NCBI RefSeq assembly: GCF_001412575.1
Contig: NZ_CP011834.1
Span: 2,884,796 to 2,948,795, forward strand
Source of the DNA: Limnohabitans sp. 103DPR2
GTDB lineage: Bacteria > Pseudomonadota > Gammaproteobacteria > Burkholderiales > Burkholderiaceae_C
DNA length: 64,000 nucleotides
Direction: 5' to 3'
Position 1 is the first letter of the stretch, and every line of letters starts with the position of its first letter. The notes beneath the pieces were generated by a model, which was given only the letters and a program-made list of their open reading frames with translations, ran no database searches and was not told where the DNA came from. A program made the translations under genes and the position numbers. This document shows positions 1 to 10,058 of this stretch, piece after piece.

Positions 1-563
1 TTCCCGAAGGTAAGACCATGTGCAGTTTGTGCAGTCGATTGCGCCGCGGTATTTTGTACAAGGTGGCCGGTCAACTCAAGTGCAACAAATTGGCCTTGGG
101 CCATCACCGCGATGACATGCTGCAAACCTTTTTCCTCAACATGTTTTTTGGTGGCAAGCTCAAGGGCATGCCGCCCAAATTGCTGAGCGACAACGGTGAG
201 TTCATGGTCATTCGCCCGCTGGCCCATGTGGCCGAAGCCGACCTGACACGCTGGGCCGAACACCGTCAGTTCCCCATCATTCCTTGCACGCTTTGCGGCA
301 GCCAAGAAAACTTGCAGCGCAAACAAATTGGCAACATGATTCGCGACTGGCAGAAAAAATACCCAGGACGCATTGAAAACATGTTTGCCGCTTTGCAAAA
401 CGTGGTGCCCTCCCACTTGATGGACGCCCAGTTGCACGACTTTAAAAATTTGCAAATCACCGGCAAGCCCAATCCCGATGGCGACAAAGCATTTGACGAA
501 GAAAGCTTTGAAGCGCCCAATGTCATGGCCAGCTTGCAGGGTGTGCAAGTGGTGCAACTTTGA
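1..563 (+). CDS. ttcA: tRNA 2-thiocytidine(32) synthetase TtcA, 3' part
   Basis: TtcA uses ATP and a [4Fe-4S] cluster to thiolate cytidine 32 of certain tRNAs in the cytoplasm. The gene is cut by the left window edge; the reading frame is open from base 3. The visible part holds the CSLCSR motif, a LGHHRDD segment of the ATP-pyrophosphatase fold, and the PCTLCGSQ motif with further family cysteines, then runs to the natural C-terminus. The N-terminal PP-loop lies outside the window. A lipoprotein gene follows after about 40 bases on the same strand. Identity is secure from the CxxC motifs and overall pattern. Confidence 0.93.
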   Translation, partial: PEGKTMCSLCSRLRRGILYKVAGQLKCNKLALGHHRDDMLQTFFLNMFFGGKLKGMPPKLLSDNGEFMVIRPLAHVAEADLTRWAEHRQFPIIPCTLCGSQENLQRKQIGNMIRDWQKKYPGRIENMFAALQNVVPSHLMDAQLHDFKNLQITGKPNPDGDKAFDEESFEAPNVMASLQGVQVVQL

Positions 564-606
564 ACCGAGTGACTTTGCCCAACACGTATTTCTTCAGGAG
601 GCAATC

Positions 607-1269
607 ATGAAACAGCCTGCCATGTCTCAAAGCATGAAGCGCATCTTCTTGCTGGCCGTTACGGCCAGCATGTTGCTGCTGACTGCATGCACCAACGTTC
701 GCATCATTGAAAGCCAAGTTCAGTCCACGCCGCAATGGACAGCGCCTGCACCAGCCAAAGCGTTTTACCGCTGGGATCGCTTGCCTGCCGATGTCAACAA
801 CCCGCAAGCGGGTTGGGCCGAAGTTCAGCTGGAGTCTGCCTTGGCGCCACTGGGCTGGACACGCAACGACCTCGAAGCCCAGTACAGCATTTGGGTGGGC
901 GTGCGCACCGCTGAGTTCATTGCAGACCCTTGGGGCCGACCTGTTCGCAGTCCTTGGGCCAACCACCTGCAAATCAGCGTGGGATCTGGCTACCGCGCAC
1001 ACGGCGTTGGTGTGGGCGTTGGCATGAGCACAGGTTTGCCACCCTTTGGCCGCGCTGGTTTTCCACCGCCTTCTGGTTACGCCCAAGAAGTCAGCATCAT
1101 CATTCGCGATTTGAACACCAGCAACGTGGTGTACCAAACCAAAGCCACGCATGAAGGCCCTTGGGCCGATCACGCCAATATTTTGCCCGTCATGATGGCC
1201 GCCGCCTTGCAAGGATTTCCCAATCCCCAAGTCCGAAACCGACGCGTTGATACCACCATTTCACGCTGA
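607..1269 (+). CDS. DUF4136-like lipoprotein
   Basis: This is a predicted outer-membrane lipoprotein of about 220 residues with no known activity. A basic start, a hydrophobic stretch and the lipobox LTAC (cysteine near residue 27) form a type II signal peptide. The body has YRWDRLP near the start and an EVSIIIRDL...VVYQTKATHEG segment near the end, the pattern of DUF4136 proteins, with a glycine/valine-rich stretch (GVGVGVGM) between. I chose the ATG at 607 because an AGGAGG ribosome site lies just upstream and the signal peptide begins there; an open frame extends further 5' but overlaps ttcA. Confidence 0.75.
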   Translation: MKQPAMSQSMKRIFLLAVTASMLLLTACTNVRIIESQVQSTPQWTAPAPAKAFYRWDRLPADVNNPQAGWAEVQLESALAPLGWTRNDLEAQYSIWVGVRTAEFIADPWGRPVRSPWANHLQISVGSGYRAHGVGVGVGMSTGLPPFGRAGFPPPSGYAQEVSIIIRDLNTSNVVYQTKATHEGPWADHANILPVMMAAALQGFPNPQVRNRRVDTTISR

Positions 1270-1291
1270 CATTTGAATCTGATTTTTGCGC

Positions 1292-1930
1292 ATGCAAGCT
1301 ACCCGAATTCTGGCCATCCGTCATGGTGAAACTGCTTGGAATGTCGACACCCGCATCCAAGGCCAACTCGACATTCCCCTCAACGCCAAAGGCGAGTGGC
1401 AAGCTGCCCAATTGGCCAAAGCCTTGGCCGCGCAAGATCCCTTGCATGCGGTGTACACCAGCGATTTAAAACGCGCCCATCAAACCGCCACTGCTGTGGC
1501 TGTGCAGCAAGGCTTAGAGGCCATCAGCCATCCCGGTTTGCGCGAGCGCGGCTTTGGCGCCTTTGAAGGCAAAACCTTTGCCGAAATTGAACGCGACCTG
1601 CCAGAAGATTCCATGCGATGGCGCAAACGCGATCCACTGTGGGCACCGCCTCAAGGTGGTGAATCTTTGGTCGTGATGGAACAGCGCGTGCGTCAAACCT
1701 TGGACGATTTAGCGGCCCAACACGTGGGGCAACACATTGCTTTGTTTGCACATGGCGGCGTGATGGATTTGTTGTACCGCATTGCCACTGGCCTGGATTT
1801 GCAAGCGCCGCGCTCATGGACGCTCACCAACACCGCCATCAACCGCTTGCTGTGGACACCGCAAAGTGTCACCTTGGTCGGTTGGGCCGACACGTCGCAT
1901 TTAGACGAAACCACGCGCGACGAATTCTGA
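1292..1930 (+). CDS. Histidine phosphatase family protein (phosphoglycerate mutase-like)
   Basis: This cytoplasmic protein of about 212 residues belongs to the branch-2 histidine phosphatases. The catalytic RHGETAWN motif is near residue 10, the second conserved arginine and glutamate lie around LRERGFGAFEG, and the second catalytic histidine is in LFAHGGVMD. Family members include GpmB, CobC and other phosphatases, so the substrate cannot be named from sequence. The ATG at 1292 is preferred over a TTG six bases upstream; no strong ribosome site is visible. It converges on ruvB. Confidence 0.85.
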   Translation: MQATRILAIRHGETAWNVDTRIQGQLDIPLNAKGEWQAAQLAKALAAQDPLHAVYTSDLKRAHQTATAVAVQQGLEAISHPGLRERGFGAFEGKTFAEIERDLPEDSMRWRKRDPLWAPPQGGESLVVMEQRVRQTLDDLAAQHVGQHIALFAHGGVMDLLYRIATGLDLQAPRSWTLTNTAINRLLWTPQSVTLVGWADTSHLDETTRDEF

Positions 1931-1970
1931 AGCGGCTGACACCGAGCTTGCGGCTTTTGCTTGGCCGCTT
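1930..1970. terminator. Possible bidirectional terminator between convergent genes
   Basis: AAGCGGC at 1930-1936 and GCCGCTT at 1964-1970 can pair between the convergent ends of the phosphatase gene and ruvB. The loop is long and there is no clean T-run, so this is a weak call. Confidence 0.3.
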
Positions 1971-1973
1971 GTT

Positions 1974-3026
1974 TCAGTCTTGCGTGAAGCTTTTGGGCGG
2001 TGTCACACCCAAATGGCGATAGGCCGCCAAGGTGGCCATGCGGCCACGCGGCGTGCGCTGCAAGAAGCCCTGCTGAATCAAGTAGGGCTCAATCACATCC
2101 TCAATGGTGTCGCGTTCTTCGCCAATGCTGGCGGCAATGTTGTCCAAGCCCACAGGGCCACCATCGAAACGGTGAATCACAGCTTCCAATAATTTGCGGT
2201 CCATCAAATCGAAACCTTCAGGGTCGACATCCAGCATGGACAAAGCACGTTTGGCAATGTCGTGTGTGATGTGGCCCACGCCTTTGACATCGGCGTAATC
2301 GCGAACTCTTCGCAGCAAGCGATTGGCGATGCGCGGCGTACCGCGGGAACGCTTGGCAATTTCTTGACCACCGGCTGCATCCATGGGTGCTTTGAGCAGG
2401 CTGGCACTGCGCGTCACAATGCGCGCCAACTCTTCAGGGGTGTAAAACTCCAGGCGCGACACGATGCCAAAGCGATCGCGCAAAGGGTTGGTCAGCATGC
2501 CTGCGCGGGTGGTGGCACCCACCAAGGTGAAGGGTTGCAAATCGAGCTTGATGCTGCGTGCTGCGGGGCCTTCGCCAATCATGATGTCGATTTGATAGTC
2601 CTCTAAGGCGGGGTACAAAATTTCTTCCACCACGGGCGACAAACGATGGATCTCGTCAATGAAGAGCACATCGTTCTTTTCTAAATTGGTGAGCAATGCC
2701 GCCAGGTCTTTGGGTTTTTCAAGCACGGGGCCACTGGTTTGACGCAGGTTCACACCCAGCTCGGCGGCAATGATGTGGCTCAAGGTGGTCTTGCCCAAAC
2801 CGGGCGGGCCAAACAAGAGCACGTGGTCTAGCGGCTCGCCGCGCATTTTGGCGGCGCCAATGAAAATCTCCAGTTGCTCGCGCACCTTGGCTTGGCCCAC
2901 ATAGTCGTCCAGCAACTTGGGGCGCAAGGCGCGCTCAATGGCTTCTTCTTGAGGCGTTTCGGGTGTGGCGTCCACCATGCGCGCGGGCGGCGGCGGTGTT
3001 CCAAAGTCGTCGGTTTGAATGCTCAT
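1974..3026 (-). CDS. ruvB: Holliday junction branch migration helicase RuvB
   Basis: RuvB is the hexameric AAA+ motor that drives branch migration of Holliday junctions together with RuvA. The 350-residue length is normal. Walker A ([10 protein letters not shown]) lies near residue 70, Walker B is DEIHR, sensor 1 is in [10 protein letters not shown], and the winged-helix C-terminus ends with QRTPRGR. It follows ruvA by 9 bases on the same strand, so the two form an operon; ruvC is not adjacent in this window. Confidence 0.97.
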   Translation of the reverse strand: MSIQTDDFGTPPPPARMVDATPETPQEEAIERALRPKLLDDYVGQAKVREQLEIFIGAAKMRGEPLDHVLLFGPPGLGKTTLSHIIAAELGVNLRQTSGPVLEKPKDLAALLTNLEKNDVLFIDEIHRLSPVVEEILYPALEDYQIDIMIGEGPAARSIKLDLQPFTLVGATTRAGMLTNPLRDRFGIVSRLEFYTPEELARIVTRSASLLKAPMDAAGGQEIAKRSRGTPRIANRLLRRVRDYADVKGVGHITHDIAKRALSMLDVDPEGFDLMDRKLLEAVIHRFDGGPVGLDNIAASIGEERDTIEDVIEPYLIQQGFLQRTPRGRMATLAAYRHLGVTPPKSFTQD

Positions 3027-3035
3027 GGTGTCCGT

Positions 3036-3608
3036 TTATTTGGCCAAGGCCTTGAGTGCCATTTTGATGCCATCGCTCACACCCACATCAGCGGGCAAAG
3101 ATTTCAAGGCCAAAGCAGCTTCCTTGTCACTGTAGCCCAAAGCCACCAGGGCTTGCAAAATATCGCTGGCGTGGTCGTGTGATGCGCTGCCTGTGGTGAG
3201 CAAGTCGGCGCCCAATTTGCCTTTGAGTTCTAGCAACAAACGCTCAGCGGTTTTCTTGCCAATGCCGGGCACTTTGACCAAACGCCCCGCTTCTTGTTGG
3301 GTAATGGCTTGCGCCAAATCGGCCACGCCCATGCCCGACAACACACTCAATGCGGTGCGGGGGCCGACGCCTGAAATTTTGATTAACTGCCTGAAGGCTG
3401 CGCGTTCTTCAGCTGTGGCAAAGCCGTACAAGAGTTGTGCGTCCTCGCGAACCACAAAATGCGTGAGCAACTTCACTTTTTCGCCCAAGGCTGGCAGGTT
3501 GTAGAAGGTGCTCATAGGCACGCTCACCTCGTAGCCCACACCATGGCAATCCACCATCACTTCGGGTGGGTTTTTGTCGATCAAAGTGCCTGTTAACTGA
3601 CCAATCAT
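3036..3608 (-). CDS. ruvA: Holliday junction recognition protein RuvA
   Basis: RuvA is the tetrameric junction-binding partner of RuvB. At 190 residues it has an N-terminal OB-fold (MIGQLTGTL start), the two helix-hairpin-helix motifs around [10 protein letters not shown] and [12 protein letters not shown], and a C-terminal UBA-like domain ([12 protein letters not shown]) that contacts RuvB. It is first in the ruvAB operon and diverges from phoH across a gap of about 100 bases that must carry both promoters. Confidence 0.96.
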   Translation of the reverse strand: MIGQLTGTLIDKNPPEVMVDCHGVGYEVSVPMSTFYNLPALGEKVKLLTHFVVREDAQLLYGFATAEERAAFRQLIKISGVGPRTALSVLSGMGVADLAQAITQQEAGRLVKVPGIGKKTAERLLLELKGKLGADLLTTGSASHDHASDILQALVALGYSDKEAALALKSLPADVGVSDGIKMALKALAK

Positions 3609-3707
3609 GGCGTGCCGTTCTTCTTCATCAGATAAGTGCCTATCATTAGGGGGTCAGACATCGATGCCCCTGGCTTGGATGTCTATTTTCCACTGAGGAT
3701 TATCAGC

Positions 3708-4664
3708 TTGATTGTCAGACACAATTTCACGCCGCACAACAATACCCGCATGACCCATCTTTGCGGCCCCATGGACGCGCATTTGCGCACCATCGAAGCT
3801 GGGCTGCAGGTCAAAATTGCCCATCGGCATGAGCAGTTCAAGATCGACGGCCCCAAAGCCAAAGCCAACCAAGCGCTGGAGTTGCTGCAGGCACTCTATG
3901 AAATGGCCGACCGGCCCATCAAGGAAGATTCGCTTCAGCTCATGATGGCCGGCGACCCCGAGGTGGCCAACAACCCCGACGTGCCCACGCTGCAAACCCG
4001 CCGCGCCGACCTCAAAGCCCGAACCCCTGTGCAAGCTTTGTACATGGACAACATTGCCACGCACGACATCACCTTTGGCATTGGCCCAGCGGGTACAGGC
4101 AAAACCTATTTGGCCGTGGCCAGCGCTGTCGACGCCCTGGAGCGCGCCAGTGTGCAACGCATTGTGCTCACCCGCCCTGCCGTGGAAGCTGGTGAACGAT
4201 TGGGCTTCTTACCAGGCGATTTGTCGCAAAAGGTGGATCCCTATTTGCGTCCTTTGTACGACGCCCTGTACGACCTCATGGGTTACGACAAAGTGCAAAA
4301 AGCCTTTGAGCGCAATGCCATTGAAATTGCACCTTTGGCGTTCATGCGCGGCCGCACTTTGAACAATGCCTTTGTGATTTTGGACGAAGCACAAAACACC
4401 ACGCCAGAGCAAATGAAAATGTTCCTCACCCGCATTGGCTTTGGTGCCAAGGCGGTGGTCACGGGTGATGTGAGTCAGATCGATTTACCCAAAGGGCAGC
4501 TCAGTGGCTTGATTGATGCCGAGCGTGTTTTAAGGCGCGTGAAGGGCATCGCCATGACGCGCTTTTCTAGTGCGGATGTGGTGCGTCATCCTTTGGTGGC
4601 GCGCATTGTGGATGCTTATGATGCGCAAAGAACCACGGTGCGTAGTCGATCGATTGATGCTTAA
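3708..4664 (+). CDS. PhoH-like ATPase
   Basis: This PhoH-family P-loop ATPase is normally encoded next to ybeY and is associated with RNA metabolism, though its exact role is unsettled. Walker A is GPAGTGKTY, and the PhoH signature runs through the TRPAVEAGE segment to VILDEAQN (Walker B). I chose the TTG at 3708 because TGAGGA lies about 10 bases upstream and the resulting N-terminus (FTPHNNTR then [13 protein letters not shown]) resembles the family start; the frame is open back to an ATG at 3636 whose extra residues look unrelated. ybeY follows after five bases. Confidence 0.9.
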   Translation: MIVRHNFTPHNNTRMTHLCGPMDAHLRTIEAGLQVKIAHRHEQFKIDGPKAKANQALELLQALYEMADRPIKEDSLQLMMAGDPEVANNPDVPTLQTRRADLKARTPVQALYMDNIATHDITFGIGPAGTGKTYLAVASAVDALERASVQRIVLTRPAVEAGERLGFLPGDLSQKVDPYLRPLYDALYDLMGYDKVQKAFERNAIEIAPLAFMRGRTLNNAFVILDEAQNTTPEQMKMFLTRIGFGAKAVVTGDVSQIDLPKGQLSGLIDAERVLRRVKGIAMTRFSSADVVRHPLVARIVDAYDAQRTTVRSRSIDA

Positions 4665-4669
4665 AACTT

Positions 4670-5122
4670 ATGGCACTTTCTACGCTTAACTTGTCCTTGC
4701 AATTCGGTGACATCCCTTATGCTACGCGTCATCGTGCCGCCTTGCCGCGTCACAAAGTGGCACGTTGGATTCGACACAGCTTGGCTGCAGATGGCGAGAT
4801 CACGGTGCGCATTGTCGATGCCGAAGAAGGTCAGCGCTTGAACCGTGAGTTTCGAAAGAAAGATTACGCCACCAATGTGCTGACATTTGATTACATGCAG
4901 TCACCTGTGGTGATGGCAGACCTAGTGTTATGTGCGCCGGTAGTTGCCAAGGAAGCTCGAGAGCAAGGCAAGACGTTGCAGGAGCACTATGCGCATTTGC
5001 TAGTGCATGGCGCACTACATGCGCAGGGCTGGGATCATGAGACCAGTGAGGCCGATGCAGAGGCCATGGAGGCGCATGAAATTAAGATCATGCACAGGCT
5101 AGGGTTTAAGAACCCATATTGA
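4670..5122 (+). CDS. ybeY: rRNA maturation endoribonuclease YbeY
   Basis: YbeY is a zinc-dependent single-strand endoribonuclease in 16S rRNA 3'-end maturation and ribosome quality control. The 150-residue product carries the H-x3-H-x5-H zinc motif in [12 protein letters not shown] near residue 115, followed by the usual acidic helix ([11 protein letters not shown]). It sits directly behind the phoH-like gene in the usual phoH-ybeY order. Confidence 0.95.
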   Translation: MALSTLNLSLQFGDIPYATRHRAALPRHKVARWIRHSLAADGEITVRIVDAEEGQRLNREFRKKDYATNVLTFDYMQSPVVMADLVLCAPVVAKEAREQGKTLQEHYAHLLVHGALHAQGWDHETSEADAEAMEAHEIKIMHRLGFKNPY

Positions 5123-5138
5123 TTTTAAAGCGCCTGAT

Positions 5139-5333
5139 TTACTTCGATGGAAGATCGGAAGCTTTCGGCATCACATCACCAAATCTGTAGAATTTTTTAA
5201 TTTTTGCAAAATCTTCATCAGTCCAAGGCTGATTGTCTGGATCGCTCATCGCAGCCAATGTGATGGCTCTGTCTTCTTCATCCGTTGGCATGATGATTTT
5301 CATGGCTTTGGTATTTTTACTGATTTTTTTCAT
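5139..5333 (-). CDS. brnA: BrnA-like antitoxin
   Basis: This short protein of about 64 residues has the character of BrnA antitoxins: a basic N-terminus, an IIMPTDEEDRAI segment and a WTDEDF stretch. BrnA proteins neutralise BrnT and repress the operon through a ribbon-helix-helix fold; the C-terminus here is short. The chosen ATG (5333) lies inside the end of the toxin gene, giving a 17-base overlap that suggests translational coupling. An upstream in-frame extension is rejected because it would cover much more of the toxin gene. Confidence 0.72.
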   Translation of the reverse strand: MKKISKNTKAMKIIMPTDEEDRAITLAAMSDPDNQPWTDEDFAKIKKFYRFGDVMPKASDLPSK

Positions 5334-5586
5334 AGCGCTTAACCTCTCGTTTGTTTGCTGTTCGCAAACTGATGATTCGGGTAGATTCAGCACGCAACAC
5401 ATACACCACTGCGTAAAGTTTGCCTTCCAAAGGTACCAAGCCGCTCATGCGGACCTCGTTGTAGTTGTAGCGAACATCCTGCCAAACTACTTCCTTCGTC
5501 CAATCAAGAAATTGAGCGAATTCAAGCACTATGCCATGTTTGAAATAATTTGCACGGCTTTTGTTGGGGTCGCATGTAAAGTGCAT
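5317..5586 (-). CDS. brnT: BrnT-like ribonuclease toxin
   Basis: BrnT toxins are small RelE-fold ribonucleases that block translation. This 89-residue protein shows the family pattern: an N-terminal CDPNKSRANYFKHG motif, then VRYNYNEVR, a VVYVLR strand, and the C-terminal RIISLRTANKREVKRYE helix carrying likely catalytic residues. Toxin first, antitoxin second is the usual brnTA order. The pair sits between ybeY and dbpA. Confidence 0.8.
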   Translation of the reverse strand: MHFTCDPNKSRANYFKHGIVLEFAQFLDWTKEVVWQDVRYNYNEVRMSGLVPLEGKLYAVVYVLRAESTRIISLRTANKREVKRYEKNQ

Positions 5587-5661
5587 CCAGCCATGATGCT
5601 GCTAGCCCTTCATTCATGGTCATGCATTGAGTGTCAGTGGAACACTCAGCCGTGATTTTCT

Positions 5662-7074
5662 TTATTCACTTTCAATGCCAGAAGCATCCTCCAGCAAACG
5701 TACTTTCACTGACTTGCCCTTCACTTTGCCGCGCGACAATTTCGAAACAGCCTCTCGCGCAATGTCACGTGCTACCGCAACGTAGGTAGAGTATTCATTC
5801 ACATTGATCTTGCCCACTTGTTCGCGCGTGTAACCCGCTTCGCCCGTAAGTGCGCCCAACACATCACCCGCACGAATTTTTTCTTTGCGTCCGCCCACAA
5901 TTTGCAAGGTGGCCATGGCGGGCACCAGCATGTCTTTACCAGTCGGCGTGAAAGTGCTCAGTTCTTGCCAACTCGACTCACGGCCTTGCAACACTTCAAT
6001 CTTGCCCACATAGCCCATCTCGTCCATGCTGGCCAAACTCACAGCCAAGCCTTCTGCATCGGCGCGACCTGTGCGGCCTATGCGGTGAATGTGCACTTCG
6101 GCGTCGGGCGTGACATCAACGTTGATGACCGCTTCGAGTTGTGCCACGTCTAGGCCGCGCGCTGCCACGTCGGTGGCCACCAACACGGAGCAACTTCTGT
6201 TGGCAAATTGAATCAACACTTGGTCGCGTTCACGCTGTTCTAATTCGCCATACAGCGCCAGCGCACTGAAACCTTGCGCTTGCAACACCGCCACCAAATC
6301 GCGGCACTGCACTTTGGTATTGCAAAAGGCCAGCGTGGAGGTAGGACGGAAATGGTTCAACACCATCGACACGGCATGCAGGCGTTCAGACTCTTTCACC
6401 TGCACAAATATTTGTTTGATCTTGTTGGCGCTGTGCTGTGTTTCCACCTTCACCGTTTGCGGCTCTTTCATGAACTGCGTGGCCAACTTGGCAATGCCTT
6501 CAGGATAGGTGGCAGAGAACAGCAAGGTTTGACGATTCTGCGGACACTGTCTGGCCACAGTGGCGATGTCTTCAAAGAAACCCATGTCGAGCATGCGGTC
6601 GGCTTCATCTAGCACCAAGGTTTTGAGGCCTTTGAGTTTCAAAGAGCCGCGCTCCAAATGGTCCATGATGCGACCCGGTGTGCCCACCACCACGTGTGCG
6701 CCATGTTCCAAGCTCAGCACCTGGCCACGCAGCGCCACACCGCCACACAAGGTGACTACTTTGACATTGCCCACTGCGCGCGCCAAACGGCGAATTTCTT
6801 GACTCACCTGATCGGCCAACTCACGGGTTGGACACAAAATCATGGCCTGCACTGCAAAGTCTGCGGGCAGAATTTTTTCGACCAAGGGAATGCCAAACGC
6901 CGCCGTCTTGCCGCTGCCGGTGCTGGCCTGGGCAATCAAATCTTTGCCCGCCAAGGTCTCAGGCAAACTGGCCGCCTGAATGGCCGTCATCTGCAAATAG
7001 CCCAACTGCTCTAAATTGCCCAGCATCGAAGCCGACAAACTCAGCTTCGCAAAATCATTTTTGTTTTCGTTCAT
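5662..7074 (-). CDS. dbpA: ATP-dependent RNA helicase DbpA
   Basis: This 470-residue DEAD-box helicase is predicted to act on 23S rRNA in 50S subunit assembly. Motifs run in order: a Q-motif region (TAIQAASLP), Walker A (ASTGSGKT), PTRELA, TPGRI, DEAD, SAT and HRIGRTGRA. The C-terminal ~75 residues (GDVLGALTGEAGY through KVRLLED) match the DbpA RNA-binding domain that recognises 23S hairpin 92, which separates it from RhlE-type helicases. A MITE-like palindrome lies directly upstream of its start. Confidence 0.92.
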   Translation of the reverse strand: MNENKNDFAKLSLSASMLGNLEQLGYLQMTAIQAASLPETLAGKDLIAQASTGSGKTAAFGIPLVEKILPADFAVQAMILCPTRELADQVSQEIRRLARAVGNVKVVTLCGGVALRGQVLSLEHGAHVVVGTPGRIMDHLERGSLKLKGLKTLVLDEADRMLDMGFFEDIATVARQCPQNRQTLLFSATYPEGIAKLATQFMKEPQTVKVETQHSANKIKQIFVQVKESERLHAVSMVLNHFRPTSTLAFCNTKVQCRDLVAVLQAQGFSALALYGELEQRERDQVLIQFANRSCSVLVATDVAARGLDVAQLEAVINVDVTPDAEVHIHRIGRTGRADAEGLAVSLASMDEMGYVGKIEVLQGRESSWQELSTFTPTGKDMLVPAMATLQIVGGRKEKIRAGDVLGALTGEAGYTREQVGKINVNEYSTYVAVARDIAREAVSKLSRGKVKGKSVKVRLLEDASGIESE

Positions 7075-7107
7075 GCGTCGATTATGCGTGTGAGTGAGTT
7101 GGGGTGA

Positions 7108-7264
7108 AAAACAATTGGGGTCAGATCAACATTAATTTTGTCAATCCAAGGGGCAAAAGCCTGAGGGGGGCTTCCTCATACTGGAGTACCAGAAATCGTT
7201 CAGCCCCCCTCAGGCTTTTGCCCCTTGAATTGGGAATTAATGTTGATCTGACCCCAATTGTTTT
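7108..7264. repeat. 157-bp palindromic MITE-like element
   Basis: Two perfect outer arms of about 30 bases (from 7108 and ending at 7264), each containing GGGGTCAGATCAACATTAA, flank inner arms of about 26 bases around CAAAAGCCTGAGGGGGGCT. Short mismatched segments separate outer and inner arms, and the loop is about 30 bases. There is no coding capacity. It lies between dtd and dbpA, upstream of the dbpA start. The form fits a non-autonomous REP/MITE element; the mobilising enzyme is not in this window. Confidence 0.8.
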
Positions 7265-7296
7265 GCTCTCGCCGGAGAGGAAGAAACTTGCCCCGA

Positions 7297-7749
7297 TTAC
7301 ATCTCAAGAGGAATGGTCACAGGACCATCGTTAACCAAATGCACTTTCATGTCTGCCGCAAACTGACCGGTTTGCACAATGGGATGTGCCTCTCGGGCTT
7401 GCGCAACGAAGTAGTCGTACAAGCGTTGACCATCTGCCGGTGACGCAGCACGCGTAAAGCTGGGGCGATTGCCGCCGCTCACATCGGCGGCCAGCGTAAA
7501 TTGGCTCACCACCAACAAACCGCCTTGCAAGCCATTGCCATCCAAATCCTGCAAAGAGCGATTCATCTTGCCCGCCTCATCGCTGAAAATGCGCAACTTC
7601 AAAAGTTTGCTGAGCATCTTGTCTGCATTCACAGTGGTGTCACCTTGCTCGGCGCACAACAGCAACAACAAACCCTTTTGAATTTGGCCAATCACCTGCC
7701 CATCCACCACCACACGTGCCTCAAGCACACGTTGCGCGACACCGATCAC
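7297..7749 (-). CDS. dtd: D-aminoacyl-tRNA deacylase
   Basis: Dtd hydrolyses D-aminoacyl-tRNAs and keeps D-amino acids out of protein synthesis. The 150-residue protein has the catalytic SQFTLAADV motif near residue 82, the GNRPSF segment, and the C-terminal NDGPVTIPL carrying the Gly-cisPro chirality filter. It starts with GTG at 7749, overlapping the TGA of the upstream cation transporter gene, so translational coupling is likely. Confidence 0.95.
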   Translation of the reverse strand: MIGVAQRVLEARVVVDGQVIGQIQKGLLLLLCAEQGDTTVNADKMLSKLLKLRIFSDEAGKMNRSLQDLDGNGLQGGLLVVSQFTLAADVSGGNRPSFTRAASPADGQRLYDYFVAQAREAHPIVQTGQFAADMKVHLVNDGPVTIPLEM

Positions 7750-8672
7750 AGCAAATCTCTTTCTGCATCAAAGTGTGCTTCTACATCGGAGGGCAACAAC
7801 TGAATTGAAGCACGCAAGCCAGGCACAGCGCTCATCAAGGCTTGTTCCACACTGGTTCGCAATGCTGCCGCACGACCCAAGGTCCAGGATGCAGGCATGT
7901 GCATGTGCATGTCGACAAATCGGCGCTGCCCCGCTTTGCGCGTGGTGATGTGGTCAAAGCGAATGATCGAAACATCATCGCGCTGATGCGCAAAGCCCGC
8001 CAAAGTCTCTTGAATTTGCGCAATCACTTCAGGCTCTACTGCTTCATCCATCAAACCTTGTGACGAACGCCAAATGAGGTGAAAGCCTTCTTTCAAAATG
8101 TTCAACGCCACACCAATGGCCACCAGCGCATCGAGCCACAACCAACCGGTGACGCTGACCAAAGCAATGCCAATGACCACGCCCACCGAAGTCCACACGT
8201 CGGTCACCAAATGCTTGGCATCAGCTTCCAGAGCAATAGAGCGGTGCGTCTTGGCGGCACCAAACATGACCCAGGCCAACAATCCATTCAAAGCCGAACT
8301 GCCCACCGACAATGCCAAACCCCAACCCACCTGCTCAATGGGCTGTGGATCAAAAATACGGTGGCTGGCGGCCCAAATGATGCCCATGGCCGCCACGATG
8401 ATCAAAATGCCTTCGAAGCCCGAAGAAAAATACTCCGCCTTGTGGTGACCATAAGGATGTTCTTCGTCGGCCGGTTGCGCAGCCACAGTGACCATGAGCA
8501 AGCCAAAAATGGCACTGGCCAAATTGACCAAAGACTCCATGGCATCGGACAACAAACCCACAGAGTCGGTGATCCACCAAGCCCAAGTTTTGAGCGTGAT
8601 GGTGATGATGGCCACCACCACAGAGGCCCACAACAAAGTGCGGGGTGACCAAGGCGGTAGTTTTGAAATCAT
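7746..8672 (-). CDS. Cation diffusion facilitator (CDF) family exporter
   Basis: This is an inner-membrane divalent metal/proton antiporter of 308 residues, probably for Zn, Fe, Co or Mn. The N-terminal half holds about six membrane segments, with the family's [12 protein letters not shown] metal-site motif near residue 40, the [10 protein letters not shown] loop near residue 73, and the second transmembrane site in [12 protein letters not shown]. The C-terminal cytoplasmic domain has the VDMHMHMP pattern. The metal cannot be assigned safely. It overlaps dtd by four bases. Confidence 0.9.
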   Translation of the reverse strand: MISKLPPWSPRTLLWASVVVAIITITLKTWAWWITDSVGLLSDAMESLVNLASAIFGLLMVTVAAQPADEEHPYGHHKAEYFSSGFEGILIIVAAMGIIWAASHRIFDPQPIEQVGWGLALSVGSSALNGLLAWVMFGAAKTHRSIALEADAKHLVTDVWTSVGVVIGIALVSVTGWLWLDALVAIGVALNILKEGFHLIWRSSQGLMDEAVEPEVIAQIQETLAGFAHQRDDVSIIRFDHITTRKAGQRRFVDMHMHMPASWTLGRAAALRTSVEQALMSAVPGLRASIQLLPSDVEAHFDAERDLL

Positions 8673-8729
8673 GGTGTCAGGTTAACGCACATCGATGACA
8701 AAAACCAAGCCCTAGATCAAGAACAAGCA

Positions 8730-9965
8730 TCAAGCGCTCAAATGCACGCGCGCAAATTTGCGCTTGCCCACCTGAACCACATACGTGCCGGCCTCCAACT
8801 TCAAGCCTTTGTCGCTGACCACAGAAGAATCCACGCGCACACCGCCACCATCAATCAAGCGATTGGCTTCTGAGCCGGAAGGCGCCAAGCCTGCCATCTT
8901 GAGCAAATTACCGATGCCCAAAGGTGCGCCACTTAGGCTCACTTCAGGAATTTCATCGGGCACACCGCCCTTGCTGCGGTTGATAAAGTCTTGCTCGGCG
9001 GCATCGGCAGCTGCCGCACCATGGAAGCGCGAGGTAATTTCTTTGGCCAAGGCCACCTTGGCTTCTTTGGGGTTCAAGCCATCGGCCACCTGCTTCTTCA
9101 AAGCTTCAATCTCGGCCATGGATTTGAAGGACAGTAAGGTGTACCAGCGCCACATGAGCACATCCGAAATCGACAGCACCTTGGCAAACATGGTGTTGGG
9201 CTCTTCGCTGATGCCGATGTAGTTGTTCTTGGACTTGGACATTTTGTCCACGCCGTCCAAGCCTTCGAGCAAAGGCATCGTCAAAATGCACTGAGGCTCT
9301 TGGCCGTACTCGGTCTGCAAATGACGACCCATCAGCAAGTTGAACTTTTGATCGGTGCCGCCCAATTCCAGGTCAGACTTCAAAGCCACAGAGTCGTAGC
9401 CCTGCATAAGGGGGTACAAAAACTCGTGCACGCTGATGGGGGTACCGGCTTTAAACCGATCGTGAAAATCGTTGCGCTCCATCATGCGCGCCACTGTGTA
9501 CTTGGCCGCCAACTGAATCATGCCCATGGCACCCAGCGGCAAACTCCACTCGCTGTTGTACCGAATTTCGGTTTTGGTGGGGTCCAGCACCAAACTGGCC
9601 TGGCGGTAGTACGTCTCTGCATTCAACTTGATTTGCTCGGGCGTCAACGGTGGACGCGTGGAGTTGCGACCAGAGGGGTCGCCAATCAGGCTGGTGAAGT
9701 CGCCAATCAAAAAGATCACCTGGTGACCCAAATTTTGCAACTGGCGCATTTTGTTCAGCACCACGGTATGGCCCACGTGGATATCGGGCGCGGTGGGGTC
9801 CAGGCCCAACTTGATGCGCAAGGGCACGCCGGTGGCCTCTGATTTGGCCAGTTTTTTGACCCAGTCTTCTTGGGGAATGAGCTCTTCACAGCCTCGCAAG
9901 GTGACCGCCAAGGCCTCTTTGACAGCGTCTGTCACGGGATAGGAGGTCGAAACAGGTGAATTCAT
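8730..9965 (-). CDS. tyrS: Tyrosyl-tRNA synthetase
   Basis: TyrS charges tRNA-Tyr with tyrosine. At 411 residues it has the class I HIGH equivalent HVGH in the N-terminal Rossmann fold and KMSKSKNN near residue 240, followed by a C-terminal S4 domain (GVRVDSS to the end). The HVGH form and compact length fit the TyrZ/TyrS2 branch common in proteobacteria. It diverges from the M23 peptidase gene across a gap of about 90 bases. Confidence 0.96.
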   Translation of the reverse strand: MNSPVSTSYPVTDAVKEALAVTLRGCEELIPQEDWVKKLAKSEATGVPLRIKLGLDPTAPDIHVGHTVVLNKMRQLQNLGHQVIFLIGDFTSLIGDPSGRNSTRPPLTPEQIKLNAETYYRQASLVLDPTKTEIRYNSEWSLPLGAMGMIQLAAKYTVARMMERNDFHDRFKAGTPISVHEFLYPLMQGYDSVALKSDLELGGTDQKFNLLMGRHLQTEYGQEPQCILTMPLLEGLDGVDKMSKSKNNYIGISEEPNTMFAKVLSISDVLMWRWYTLLSFKSMAEIEALKKQVADGLNPKEAKVALAKEITSRFHGAAAADAAEQDFINRSKGGVPDEIPEVSLSGAPLGIGNLLKMAGLAPSGSEANRLIDGGGVRVDSSVVSDKGLKLEAGTYVVQVGKRKFARVHLSA

Positions 9966-10058
9966 AGGGTTTTCCAGTATGCGCCTTGGAGGTTTGAAGG
10001 TAGAATTGGCGGAATTGTTTGCCCTATTTTAAGGGCTGACCTTGCTATTCCCTATTGA

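Noticed and set aside
523..1230. A 235-codon minus-strand frame over the lipoprotein gene
   Set aside because: The plus-strand gene has a ribosome site, signal peptide and family match; the antisense frame has none.
7108..7264. A rho-independent terminator for dtd
   Set aside because: The palindrome is far too long, with multi-part arms typical of a repeat element, and it lies beyond the dtd stop in front of dbpA without a clear T-run.
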